This document shows, in pieces, positions 55,965-64,000 of a DNA stretch of 64,000 nt. Numbering within the stretch: position 1 is the first letter of the stretch; the number at the start of each line of letters is the position of its first letter. The DNA comes from Schauerella fraxinea. Its GTDB lineage: Bacteria > Pseudomonadota > Gammaproteobacteria > Burkholderiales > Burkholderiaceae_B. The translations under genes were made by a program, and so were the position numbers. Where the stretch lies: positions 806,001-870,000 of the forward strand of contig JAVDKL010000001.1 in the NCBI GenBank assembly GCA_030849965.1. Direction: 5' to 3'. Under the pieces are notes generated by a model. It saw only the letters and a list, made by a program, of their open reading frames with translations, was not told where the DNA came from and ran no database searches.

Positions 55965-57760
55965 GTACTTTTGTTCCCACCTACGGCGCCACTGCGCGCC
56001 CCGACGGCACTACCCAATTCCGCTTTTGGGCGCCCAATGCGACGCAGGTCGATGTGATCATCGACGACGGCGCGCCTGCTGCCATGACGCGCGAGGCCAA
56101 CGGCGACTTCGTGGCCCAGGCCACCTGCGCCGCGGGCGCCCGCTATCGTTTTCGCATCGACGGCGATCTGGCCGTGCCCGATCCCGCCTCGCGCTTGCAG
56201 GATGGCGATGTGCATGACGCCAGCCTGGTGACCGCGCCGGACGCCTTCGCGTGGCAGCATCCCGAGTGGCGAGGCCGTCCGTTCGAAGAAACAGTGCTGT
56301 ACGAATTGCACCCTGGCCTGTGCGGCGGTTTCAACGGTATCGCCAAGCGCCTGCCCGAGCTCGCTGCCTTGGGCGTGACTGCAGTCGAATTGATGCCGAT
56401 TGCCGACTTTCCGGGTGCGCGCAATTGGGGCTATGACGGCGTACTGCCGTATGCCCCCGACACCGCCTACGGCACACCAGACGATCTGAAACGCATGATC
56501 GACACGGCGCATGGATTAGGCCTGATGGTGTTTCTGGATGTGGTCTATAACCACTTCGGCCCGGACGGCAACTATCTGAATGCTTACGCACGCGACTTCT
56601 TTACAGAAGACACGCAAACGCCGTGGGGTCCGGCAATCGACTTCCGCAAAGATCCCGTACGTAAATTCTTTGCCGAAAACGCGTTGTATTGGCTGGCCGA
56701 ATATCGCTTCGACGGCTTGCGCCTGGATGCCGTGCACGCCATTGCTGAACCCGATTGGTTGCCTGAAATGGCAGCGTTCGTGCGCAGTCATATCGGCAAA
56801 GACCGTTTGGTGCATCTGGTACTGGAGAACGACGACAACATCGCCAGCCATTTGGATAACGGTTTCGATGCGCAGTGGAACGACGATGCCCATCACGTGG
56901 TGCATCATCTGCTCACCGGCGAAACCAATGCCTATTACATCGACTACGCCGATGCGCCGGCCGAGAAACTCGCCCGCGTATTGGGCGAGGGTTTCGTGTT
57001 TCAAGGCGAGCCGTCCAAAATGCGCAAAGGCGAGCCACGCGGCACGCCGAGCCATCGGCTGCGCCCGACGGCCTTCGTTTTGTTCTTGCAGAATCACGAT
57101 CAAGTCGGCAACCGCGCGTTGGGCGAGCGCCTGATCTCGCTGGCACCGCCCGATCATGAAGCCTTGAATGCGGCAGTGGCGATGCAATTGCTGTGTCCCC
57201 ACATTCCTTTGATTTTCATGGGCGAAGAGCGCGGCGTCGAAACGCCCTTCCTCTACTTCACGAGTCACAGCGATGCCGAGCTGGTAAAAGCCGTGCGTGA
57301 AGGCCGTCGGCGCGAGTTTGCCGGGCTGCATGAATTCGAGGATGAGGCCGCGCAGGCCAAGATTCCCGATCCCAACGAGCCGTCGACGTATGAACGATCG
57401 CGTGACGATGATGCGCAGGGTGCGCCGAATGCGTCGACGTGGCTCGATCTTTACCGCCATTTGCTGGGTCTGCGTCGTACGCGTATTGCTCCCCATCTGG
57501 CCGGCGCGACATCCCTCGGCGCGCAAGTGCTGGGTAGCCACGCCGTATCGGCCCGCTGGTTGTTGGGTGACGGCAGCACACTCGCAATTTTCACCAATTT
57601 GGGTACCGAACCGGTGTCCGGTGAAAAGCTCAGTGACGACTACGACGCGGAAGCCGAAGTGCTGTTCGAAAGCCGCGCGGGCGCTGATGCCGCGCTGCGT
57701 TCGGTGCAGCTTCTTGCGGGCACGACCGTTGCGTTATTGCGTGCGCCTTCCGCGCCCTGA
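55961..57760 (+). CDS. treZ: Malto-oligosyltrehalose trehalohydrolase
   Basis: TreZ (GH13_10), 599 residues, releases trehalose from the maltooligosyl-trehalose made by TreY. An N-terminal beta-sandwich (QFRFWAPNATQVDVIID) and the barrel with predicted nucleophile D256 (GLRLDAVHAI) and acid E289 (LVLENDDN) are intact. FLQNHDQVGNRA and LIFMGEERG are typical. It is translationally coupled to glgX. With treY further down, the TreY-TreZ trehalose route is complete. Confidence 0.95.
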   Translation: MSTFVPTYGATARPDGTTQFRFWAPNATQVDVIIDDGAPAAMTREANGDFVAQATCAAGARYRFRIDGDLAVPDPASRLQDGDVHDASLVTAPDAFAWQHPEWRGRPFEETVLYELHPGLCGGFNGIAKRLPELAALGVTAVELMPIADFPGARNWGYDGVLPYAPDTAYGTPDDLKRMIDTAHGLGLMVFLDVVYNHFGPDGNYLNAYARDFFTEDTQTPWGPAIDFRKDPVRKFFAENALYWLAEYRFDGLRLDAVHAIAEPDWLPEMAAFVRSHIGKDRLVHLVLENDDNIASHLDNGFDAQWNDDAHHVVHHLLTGETNAYYIDYADAPAEKLARVLGEGFVFQGEPSKMRKGEPRGTPSHRLRPTAFVLFLQNHDQVGNRALGERLISLAPPDHEALNAAVAMQLLCPHIPLIFMGEERGVETPFLYFTSHSDAELVKAVREGRRREFAGLHEFEDEAAQAKIPDPNEPSTYERSRDDDAQGAPNASTWLDLYRHLLGLRRTRIAPHLAGATSLGAQVLGSHAVSARWLLGDGSTLAIFTNLGTEPVSGEKLSDDYDAEAEVLFESRAGADAALRSVQLLAGTTVALLRAPSAP

Positions 57761-57795
57761 CGCCCAAGATCCCTACTCGCTTACTCGGAGCCACC

Positions 57796-60168
57796 ATGAC
57801 TCATCCAGACGCGGACGATGCCGCGTTGATCGCGCTTGCCGAGCAAGCCGGCTTGCTGGTGCATTGGGACGATGCCCGCGGCAAGCCGCAAACCGTCGCA
57901 CCCGCGGCGTTGCGTACGCTCTTGGCGGCGCTCGGCTTGCCGGCTGATGACGACGACAGCGTACAGGCCAGCCGCGAAGAACTGACGGCGGCGCAAGGCG
58001 GGGCGACCCCGGCCTTGGTGATCGCCACAGTGAATACCCCGATCGTGATCACCGGCGTCGATGCCGGACCCTATACGTTGTTTCGCCGCGCAGATGGCGG
58101 CAAAGCAGTGCGCAACAGCGTCAACCCCGACGATGCGCCCAACCACGCGACGTCGCATGCAGATGCGGATGCCGACGGTGTTCGGGCGACTGCCGATGAC
58201 AAGCCCGATGCCGATGTCGATGCCGATGCCGATGTCGATTCGGAAAACGATACCGCGCTTTTTTCGAGCACCGATGCCGGCCTCTTTGCCGACTCGGAAG
58301 CCAATCTGTTCGCGTCGTCGGAAGGCGGCCTGTTCGATGACAGCGCCGCCACCCATTCCGTAAAAATCGCGGAAGGCCGCGCCGAGCGCACTGCCGATGG
58401 CGCGATCCAGCTGGCGCCGGTCGCCGAGCCGGGGTATTACGTGGCGCATATCGGCGATGCGGAAGTGGCCATTGCCGTCGCCCCCACCCATTGCCCGAGC
58501 GTGGCCGAACGGCTCACGCATCCGAAGGCACGCGCCTGGGGGCCGGCTGCGCAGGTGTATAGCCTGCGGCAGGCCGATGCGTCGGCATCGGGCGGGTTTG
58601 GCGATTTCACAGCGCTTACCGAACTTGCCGCCGCGGCCGCCGAACGAGGCGCCGAAGCCTTGGCAATCAGCCCGGTGCATGCGATGTTTGGCGCCGACCC
58701 TTCGCGCTATAGCCCATACAGCCCGTCGAGTCGCCTGTTGCTCAACGGCCTGTTTGCCGATCCCGCGCGCCAATTTGGGCAAGAGGCGGTCAGGCAAGCC
58801 GTCGCCGACCTGGGGCTGACCGATACGTTGGCCGAGTTGGACGCCCGCGACCAGATCGATTGGCCCGCAGCCGGTGCCGCACGATGGCGCGTGCTGCGCC
58901 ATCTATTCGACGGCTGGATCGATAGCCCGCATGACGCGCGGCACGATGCGTTCGACACGTTTCGCGAACGGGGTGGCGAAGCATTGGAGCGCCACGCCAT
59001 CTTTGAAGCGATTCAAAGTGAACGCGCGCAGGCGGGCGAACCCTTGCCATGGCAACATTGGCCCGACGCCCTACGCGATCCGGCCAGCCGCGCCGTGGCC
59101 GCATTTGCGCGTGACCATGCCCGCGACGTGACCTTCTTTGCTTTCGCGCAATGGCTCGCGGCAGACGGTCTGGCGGCCGCGCAATCGTGCGCGCGCGAGC
59201 GCGGCATGGGCATCGGCCTCATCGCCGACTTGGCGGTGGGCACCGATCCCGGCGGCAGTCACGCCTGGAGCCGGCAAGAGGATGTGCTGCAAGGGCTCTC
59301 GCCAGGTGCGCCGCCCGATGTGTACAACCCGCTAGGCCAAAATTGGGGGCTGACGGCCTTCTCTCCCGTGGCCATGCACGCCAACGGCTATGCGGCATTC
59401 ATCGAAATGCTGCGCGCCGTGCTCGAACATGCCGGCGGCATCCGGATCGACCACGTGCTCGGCTTGCAGCGCACCTGGCTTGTGCCCAAAGGCGCCGATG
59501 CCGGCGATGGCGCTTATCTTCGCTACCCGATCGACGACATGCTGCGCTTGATTGCGCTGGAAGCCTGGCGTCACGATGCCATCGTCGTGGGCGAAAACCT
59601 GGGCACGGTACCCGATGGATTCAACGAACGTATCGCGCGCGCCGGCATGCTCGGTATGACGGTACTGTGGTTCGAACGCGATGAAGATGGCGCATTCATC
59701 CCCGCCACGCAGTGGTCCGATGCCGCGATGGCCATGACCACCACGCACGATTTGCCGACGATCCCAGGCTGGTGGCGCGGCCGCGATATCGAATGGCGCG
59801 CCAAGCTCAATCTTTTCGGCCCCAACGATACCGAATCGGCGCAACGCGAAACGCGCGAGGCCGACAAGCAAGCCTTGCGCGCCGCATTGGAAAGCACCGG
59901 TGCGCTCTTGCGCCACCCGCCCGCTGACGCCCTCGACTCGCCGCCCGTCGCTGCGATTCTCGAATTCACCTCGCAAGGTCCGGCACCGCTCGTCGTCGTG
60001 CCGCTCGAGGATCTGCTGGCCCTCAACGAGCAACCCAATATTCCCGGCACCATCGACGAACACCCCAATTGGGTGCAACGTCTGCCGGTCGCCGCCCTCA
60101 CCCTTTTCGATGCAACCGACGTGCAAGACCGCGTCGCTGCCATTCATCAAGCCCGGAGCCAATCATGA
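57796..60168 (+). CDS. malQ: 4-alpha-glucanotransferase with acidic insertion
   Basis: MalQ (GH77 amylomaltase) disproportionates malto-oligosaccharides. Predicted nucleophile D552 lies in IRIDHVLGLQRTW and acid E600 in VGENLGTVPDG. The usual longer type is about 690-720 residues and this one has 790. The excess is an Asp/Ala/Ser-rich insert at about residues 105-187 (DADVDADADVDSENDT, then three xxLF repeats, AGLFADSEANLFASSEGGLF), inside the N-terminal beta domain. The insert is strongly acidic. The stop overlaps treY (ATGA). Confidence 0.93.
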   Translation: MTHPDADDAALIALAEQAGLLVHWDDARGKPQTVAPAALRTLLAALGLPADDDDSVQASREELTAAQGGATPALVIATVNTPIVITGVDAGPYTLFRRADGGKAVRNSVNPDDAPNHATSHADADADGVRATADDKPDADVDADADVDSENDTALFSSTDAGLFADSEANLFASSEGGLFDDSAATHSVKIAEGRAERTADGAIQLAPVAEPGYYVAHIGDAEVAIAVAPTHCPSVAERLTHPKARAWGPAAQVYSLRQADASASGGFGDFTALTELAAAAAERGAEALAISPVHAMFGADPSRYSPYSPSSRLLLNGLFADPARQFGQEAVRQAVADLGLTDTLAELDARDQIDWPAAGAARWRVLRHLFDGWIDSPHDARHDAFDTFRERGGEALERHAIFEAIQSERAQAGEPLPWQHWPDALRDPASRAVAAFARDHARDVTFFAFAQWLAADGLAAAQSCARERGMGIGLIADLAVGTDPGGSHAWSRQEDVLQGLSPGAPPDVYNPLGQNWGLTAFSPVAMHANGYAAFIEMLRAVLEHAGGIRIDHVLGLQRTWLVPKGADAGDGAYLRYPIDDMLRLIALEAWRHDAIVVGENLGTVPDGFNERIARAGMLGMTVLWFERDEDGAFIPATQWSDAAMAMTTTHDLPTIPGWWRGRDIEWRAKLNLFGPNDTESAQRETREADKQALRAALESTGALLRHPPADALDSPPVAAILEFTSQGPAPLVVVPLEDLLALNEQPNIPGTIDEHPNWVQRLPVAALTLFDATDVQDRVAAIHQARSQS

Positions 60169-62834
60169 CGTTACCGTGCGCCGCCGCCCGGCTGCAGTTT
60201 CACGCCGATTTCACCCTCGACGACGCATGCCGCCGCGTGCCTTATTACGCGGCCTTGGGCATCAGCCATCTTTATGCCTCGCCGCTGTCCACCGCCCGCA
60301 AAGGCTCCACGCACGGTTACGACGTCACCGATCACGCCGTCATCAATCCGGAACTGGGCGGCGAAGCCGCGTTGCACCGATTGGTTGCCGCATTGCGCGA
60401 GCATGGCATGGGATTGATCCTGGATATCGTGCCCAATCACATGGCCACGCACGCCAGCAATGCCTGGTGGTGGGATGTCTGGGAAAACGGCTTGGCCAGC
60501 CCCTATGCCGAATGGTTCGACATCGATTGGGCCCCGGCTGATCCGGCGTTGCACAACAAAATCCTCGCGCCTTTTCTGGGTGACCCCTATGGTCAGGCGC
60601 TGGCCGACGGCCATATCAAGCTGGTGCATGAAGACAACCGCTATCGGCTCGACGTCTACGGCAATCCTTACCCGATCGCGCCGGGCACGTTGCCGATGGC
60701 CGACTCGCGCGATACCGTACTTGCCACGCACGATCCTGCCACGCCCGAAGGGCGCGACGCCTTGCATGCCCTGATCGAACGCCAGCATTACCGCCTGGCA
60801 TGGTGGAAGTGCGCGCCGGAAGAAATCAACTGGCGCCGTTTCTTCGAAGTGAGCGAGTTGGTCGGCGTGCGCGTTGAAGACCCTGACGTGTTCGACGCTG
60901 TGCACGAACTCACGTTGCGTCTGTATAGCGAAGGCCTGATCGATGGCGTTCGCATCGACCACGTGGATGGCTTGGCCGATCCCATCGCCTATTGCGCACG
61001 GTTGCGCGCGGCCTTGGACGCCCGTCTGGATGCGCGTCCGGCCGCGTTGCCCCGCACGCCGGCATGGCTGCTGATCGAAAAGATTCTTGCGCACGACGAA
61101 ACGCTCGACGACCGGTGGCGTGTGCATGGCACCACGGGTTACGACTTCATGGCGCAAGTGGGCGCGGTACTGCACGATCCGCATGGCGAGCCGGCGCTCA
61201 CCGCGCTGTGGGAGCGGCTGTCGGGCGATAACCGCCCGGTGCTGACGGTGTGGCGCGACGCTCGCGAGTTGATGCTGCAACGTCACTTCCCGGTCGAACG
61301 CAACGCCACGGTCAACGCCCTGCATGCCATCGCGCGCAGCAGCACTGCCACGCGCGATTACTCGCGTGAAGCGTTGCAACGCGCGCTGTGGGAACTGCTG
61401 CTGGCGTTTCCGGTGTATCGCACTTATGTAGACGATGCCGGCCGCGCGGGTGGCGATGTCGAACGCTTCAATGCGATTCTGGCGCGCGCCCGCACGCGCA
61501 TGGCCGATGAGCATGATGGCGACGACCGGCCGCTGCTGGACGTGCTGGCCGCCTGGCTGGGCGGCGACGCCCCGGGATCGATCACCGATCCGGCGCAACG
61601 CACCTTGCGTCAAAAAGCTATCCGCCGCTTTCAGCAGCTCACCCCGCCGCTGGCCGCCAAATCGCTGGAAGACACCACCTTCTACCAGTATGGCCGCCTG
61701 ATCTCGGTCAATGATGTGGGTTCCGACCCGGACGTGTTTGCACTCGAGCCGGAAGCCTTTCACGCCCATAGCGCCGAGCGCGCGGCGCATGCGCCGCAGG
61801 CCATGCTCACCACGGCCACCCACGATCACAAACGCGGTGAAGACGTGCGTGCGCGCCTGGCCGTGTTGAGCGAAATGCCGGTCCGCTGGCGCGAAACCGT
61901 GCTGCGCTGGTTCGAGCGGCATGACGACGCCCGCGACCGCGACGGCATCAGCGGCGGCGATCGCTACATGCTTTATCAAACCTTGATCGGCGCGTGGCCG
62001 CTGGATCTCACGGCCGACGATCCCGAAGGACTGAAAGCCTTTGGCGAGCGCGTGGCGCAATGGCAACTCAAGTCAGTGCGTGAAGCCAAGCTGCGCAGCA
62101 GCTGGATTTCGCCTGACGAGCAGTACGAGAAAAGCTGCCAGCGTCTGCTCGACCGCCTCTTGAATACCGAGGGTGCAGACTCCCCGGCAAGCGACCTGGC
62201 GGTTTTCGTGCGCGAGATCGCCGCGGCCGGCGCGATCAACAGCCTGACGCAAACCGTGTTGCGGCTCACCTCGCCGGGCATTCCGGATAACTATCAGGGC
62301 ACCGAGTTCTGGGACTTCAGTCTGGTCGATCCGGACAATCGCCGGCCCGTCGATTTCGAGGCGCGCGAAGCCGGCTTGAAGGCGCTGCAGGACGGCAGCG
62401 TAACGGACGCCACCTTGTTGCGCGACTGGCACGATGGTCGCATCAAGCAAGCCGTGTGGTATCGCGTGTTGCAACTGCGTCGCGCGCAGCCGGAAATTTT
62501 CGAGCACGGCCGCTATATCCCCTTGCATGCCGAAGGCACGCATTCGCGTCATGTGCTCGCCTTTGCGCGCGTGCACGACGGCGAAACCGTGATCGTGGTG
62601 GTGCCGCGACTGGCGGCGGCCGGAATCGATCACGCTGCGCCCGAAGGTGTGGTGCCTGCCATCGATCCCGATTTCTGGGGTGACACCACCATTACGCTGC
62701 CGCTAGATCTGGCGGGAACCGGGCTCACTGACATTATCAATGTGTGCGACCGTCACGTGGCGGCCGACGGCGTGGTGCCGGTGGCGAGCTTGCTTGCCGA
62801 CTGGCCGGTTGCCGTGCTGGTGCGAGCAAAGTAG
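60165..62834 (+). CDS. treY: Malto-oligosyltrehalose synthase
   Basis: TreY (GH13_26), 889 residues, turns the reducing-end bond of linear maltodextrin into the alpha,alpha-1,1 linkage of trehalose. The N-terminus (ARLQFHADFTLDDACRRVPY), YASPLSTARKGSTHGYDVTD, predicted nucleophile D265 (VRIDHVDGLADP), acid E305 (LLIEKILAHDE) and TATHDHKRGEDVRARL are all conserved. It is the last gene of the operon, start fixed by overlap with malQ and followed by a perfect hairpin. Confidence 0.95.
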   Translation: MTLPCAAARLQFHADFTLDDACRRVPYYAALGISHLYASPLSTARKGSTHGYDVTDHAVINPELGGEAALHRLVAALREHGMGLILDIVPNHMATHASNAWWWDVWENGLASPYAEWFDIDWAPADPALHNKILAPFLGDPYGQALADGHIKLVHEDNRYRLDVYGNPYPIAPGTLPMADSRDTVLATHDPATPEGRDALHALIERQHYRLAWWKCAPEEINWRRFFEVSELVGVRVEDPDVFDAVHELTLRLYSEGLIDGVRIDHVDGLADPIAYCARLRAALDARLDARPAALPRTPAWLLIEKILAHDETLDDRWRVHGTTGYDFMAQVGAVLHDPHGEPALTALWERLSGDNRPVLTVWRDARELMLQRHFPVERNATVNALHAIARSSTATRDYSREALQRALWELLLAFPVYRTYVDDAGRAGGDVERFNAILARARTRMADEHDGDDRPLLDVLAAWLGGDAPGSITDPAQRTLRQKAIRRFQQLTPPLAAKSLEDTTFYQYGRLISVNDVGSDPDVFALEPEAFHAHSAERAAHAPQAMLTTATHDHKRGEDVRARLAVLSEMPVRWRETVLRWFERHDDARDRDGISGGDRYMLYQTLIGAWPLDLTADDPEGLKAFGERVAQWQLKSVREAKLRSSWISPDEQYEKSCQRLLDRLLNTEGADSPASDLAVFVREIAAAGAINSLTQTVLRLTSPGIPDNYQGTEFWDFSLVDPDNRRPVDFEAREAGLKALQDGSVTDATLLRDWHDGRIKQAVWYRVLQLRRAQPEIFEHGRYIPLHAEGTHSRHVLAFARVHDGETVIVVVPRLAAAGIDHAAPEGVVPAIDPDFWGDTTITLPLDLAGTGLTDIINVCDRHVAADGVVPVASLLADWPVAVLVRAK

Positions 62835-62841
62835 AACTGAG

Positions 62842-62875
62842 CCCTTTCCGCCACGTCGTCGTGGCGGAAAGGCTT
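62842..62875 (+). terminator. Hairpin after treY, probable operon terminator
   Basis: CCTTTCCGCCACG (62843-62855), loop TCGT, CGTGGCGGAAAGG (to 62872): a perfect 13-bp stem 9 bases after the treY stop. It is followed only by CTTTG, so the U-tract is weak. Confidence 0.7.
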
Positions 62876-63028
62876 TGCGAGGTGTGTTCCGGTTGTCATT
62901 CAAAGTAGAGATGCGCCGACGTTCGCGCGCCGCCGCGATCAACCTCCGCACCCCAAAGGTGCCCACGCTCAAGGCAGCCCTCGTTGGATGCGGCCCACGA
63001 AAATTAGGCACGTTTGCCTTTTATTTCA

Positions 63029-63060
63029 AGCCTATTAGATAGGATGCTAATAAATAGGCT
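63029..63060. promoter_or_regulatory. Nested inverted repeats overlapping the MarR-gene promoter
   Basis: Outer arms AGCCTATT (63029-63036) and AATAGGCT (63053-63060) are perfect. Inner arms TATTAG (63033-63038) and CTAATA (63047-63052) form a second, slightly offset palindrome. Possible -10 boxes are TAATAA with an upstream TGC (63048-63053) and TACAAT (63060-63065). The gene starts at 63072, so a bound regulator would cover the promoter. Confidence 0.6.
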
Positions 63061-63071
63061 ACAATGCAGTC

Positions 63072-63548
63072 ATGAACACGCCATCCGATTCCGACCTCAG
63101 CGCCATGACCGCCAATCTTCTCGTGGTTTCCCGAGCTTATCGCGGCGTTGCCGATCGCGCGCTGGCCGATCTTGGCTTATCGCAGGCCACGGCCTGGCCC
63201 ATCGTCATGACCGGCCGTCTGGGCGACGGGGTGCGCCAAGGCGCGCTTGCTGAAGCCCTGGGCGTGGAAGGTCCGTCGCTGGTGCGCATTCTCGATCAGT
63301 TGGTCGCGGCAGGCCTCATGCAACGCAAGGAAGACGCCAACGACCGGCGCGCCAAGACGTTGCACCTCACCCCTGCCGGCAACGCTCAGCGCGTACAGAT
63401 CGAAGCATTGCTTGTGCAACTGCGCCGGACGCTTTTTGCCGACATCGATGCGAGCGATCTGAAGACTGCGCTGCGCGTGCTCGAGTCACTCAAATGCACG
63501 CTCGGGCGCAGTGCCGCCATGTTGGATACAGGCACCCCCTCGACCTAA
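63072..63548 (+). CDS. MarR-family transcriptional regulator
   Basis: This is a 158-residue winged-helix regulator. The MarR DNA-binding region is clear: QGALAEALGVEGPSLVRILDQL as recognition helix, then the wing VAAGLMQRKEDANDRRAKTLHLT. It immediately precedes a FUSC-family exporter gene in the same direction (13 bases), a layout seen for repressors of aromatic-acid/antibiotic efflux. The palindromes covering the likely promoter suggest autorepression. The effector is unknown. No clear ribosome site precedes the ATG. Confidence 0.92.
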   Translation: MNTPSDSDLSAMTANLLVVSRAYRGVADRALADLGLSQATAWPIVMTGRLGDGVRQGALAEALGVEGPSLVRILDQLVAAGLMQRKEDANDRRAKTLHLTPAGNAQRVQIEALLVQLRRTLFADIDASDLKTALRVLESLKCTLGRSAAMLDTGTPST

Positions 63549-63561
63549 TTTTCACCTTGCC

Positions 63562-64000
63562 ATGAAACCGTTTACCGCCGAAGAGGCGATCTTCTCTCTC
63601 AAATGCTACGCGGGCGCTTTGCTCGCGTTGTACGTTTCGTACCGGATCGGTCTGCCCCGGCCGTTCTGGTCGATGACGACGGCGTACATCGTCTCGCAGC
63701 CCTTCGCCGGCGCCGTGCGCTCAAAAGCGGTGTATCGCTTGATCGGTACGTTTACCGGCTGTGCGGTCGTCGTGTATCTCGTCCCCTTGCTCTCCAACGC
63801 GCCCGTGCTGATGACCGGCGCCATGGTGTTGTGGGTGGGCGTGTGCGTGTATTTCTCGGTGCTCGACCGCACCCCGCGCGGCTATCTGTTCATGTTGGCC
63901 GGCTATACCGCCGCAATGATCGGTTTTCCGAGTGTGCTGGCGCCCGAGGCCGTATTCGACACCGGCCTGGCACGCGTTGAGGAAATCTCGCTCGGCATCC
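63562..64000 (+). CDS. FUSC-family membrane exporter (partial)
   Basis: This is the first 146 residues of an inner-membrane protein of the fusaric acid resistance/AaeB family, which exports aromatic acids with a membrane-fusion partner. The N-terminus FTAEEAIFSLKCYAGALLALYVSYRIGLPRPFW is typical, followed by about five hydrophobic segments. It is probably co-transcribed with the MarR gene and continues beyond the right edge, where partner genes would be expected. Confidence 0.9.
   Translation, partial: MKPFTAEEAIFSLKCYAGALLALYVSYRIGLPRPFWSMTTAYIVSQPFAGAVRSKAVYRLIGTFTGCAVVVYLVPLLSNAPVLMTGAMVLWVGVCVYFSVLDRTPRGYLFMLAGYTAAMIGFPSVLAPEAVFDTGLARVEEISLGI

Noticed and set aside
1-64000. CRISPR arrays, prophage, insertion sequences, rRNA or tRNA genes
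   Set aside because: None seen. The only tandem repeats have 15-18 nt units without spacers, and no transposase, integrase or tRNA-like cloverleaf was recognised. A tRNAscan run would confirm.

Overview
The window is a gene-dense, GC-rich stretch of a proteobacterial chromosome. The gene families and their layout fit a betaproteobacterium of the order Burkholderiales best: a GlgE/TreS-Mak/TreYZ glucan cluster, a ligase-associated DNA repair operon, PaoABC, DUF3999/DUF1415, and NRDE and FUSC proteins. That placement is an inference from gene content, not from a marker gene. I see no rRNA, tRNA, CRISPR array, transposase, integrase or plasmid origin.

Layout. (1) 1-7.7 kb, minus strand: an iron-siderophore type ABC importer (FecCD permease, ATPase, binding protein), a Fes/IroE-like esterase, an upstream YncE-like beta-propeller lipoprotein, and three Fur-box-like sites. 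The esterase is translationally coupled to a branched-chain amino acid (Liv) type binding protein and a LivH permease that runs off the left edge. (2) 7.8-11.6 kb: a PAS-GAF-GGDEF diguanylate cyclase with an 18-nt repeat tail, an ArsR-type regulator with paired direct repeats upstream, xthA and a TetR regulator. (3) 12.1-20.8 kb, plus strand: a complete Dpp/Opp-type ABC importer followed by amidase, AtzG-like small protein and amidase. This looks like an uptake-and-hydrolysis locus for an unknown amide. (4) 21-27 kb: an exported OB-like protein, the PaoABC molybdenum aldehyde oxidoreductase (minus strand) and an orphan betaine-type binding protein. (5) 27-36.5 kb: O-antigen ligase, GT25 glycosyltransferase, methyltransferases, DUF1415, DUF3999, a 23-residue membrane peptide, an NRDE protein, ArfB, and QueE-QueD. 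(6) 36.5-42.3 kb, minus strand: a tightly overlapping four-gene DNA repair operon (MBL exonuclease, ATP-dependent ligase, Lhr-like helicase, PdeM). (7) 42.7-62.8 kb, plus strand: a 20-kb alpha-glucan/trehalose operon, glgA-glgE-treS/mak-glgB-glgX-treZ-malQ-treY. (8) 63-64 kb: a MarR regulator followed by a FUSC-family exporter that runs off the right edge.

How the genes work together. In the glucan cluster, TreS-Mak turns trehalose into maltose 1-phosphate, GlgE polymerises it, GlgB branches it, GlgX and MalQ trim and rearrange chains, and TreY/TreZ convert linear glucan back to trehalose. GlgA gives an ADP-glucose entry. The enzymes therefore form a closed trehalose-glucan cycle. Several carry unusual appendages: a basic tail on GlgA, an Ala/Lys repeat region on GlgB, an acidic insert in MalQ and a pseudo-GH13 domain on GlgE. 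Those appendages, the Liv/siderophore coupling and the amidase/AtzG-like locus are the most interesting leads.
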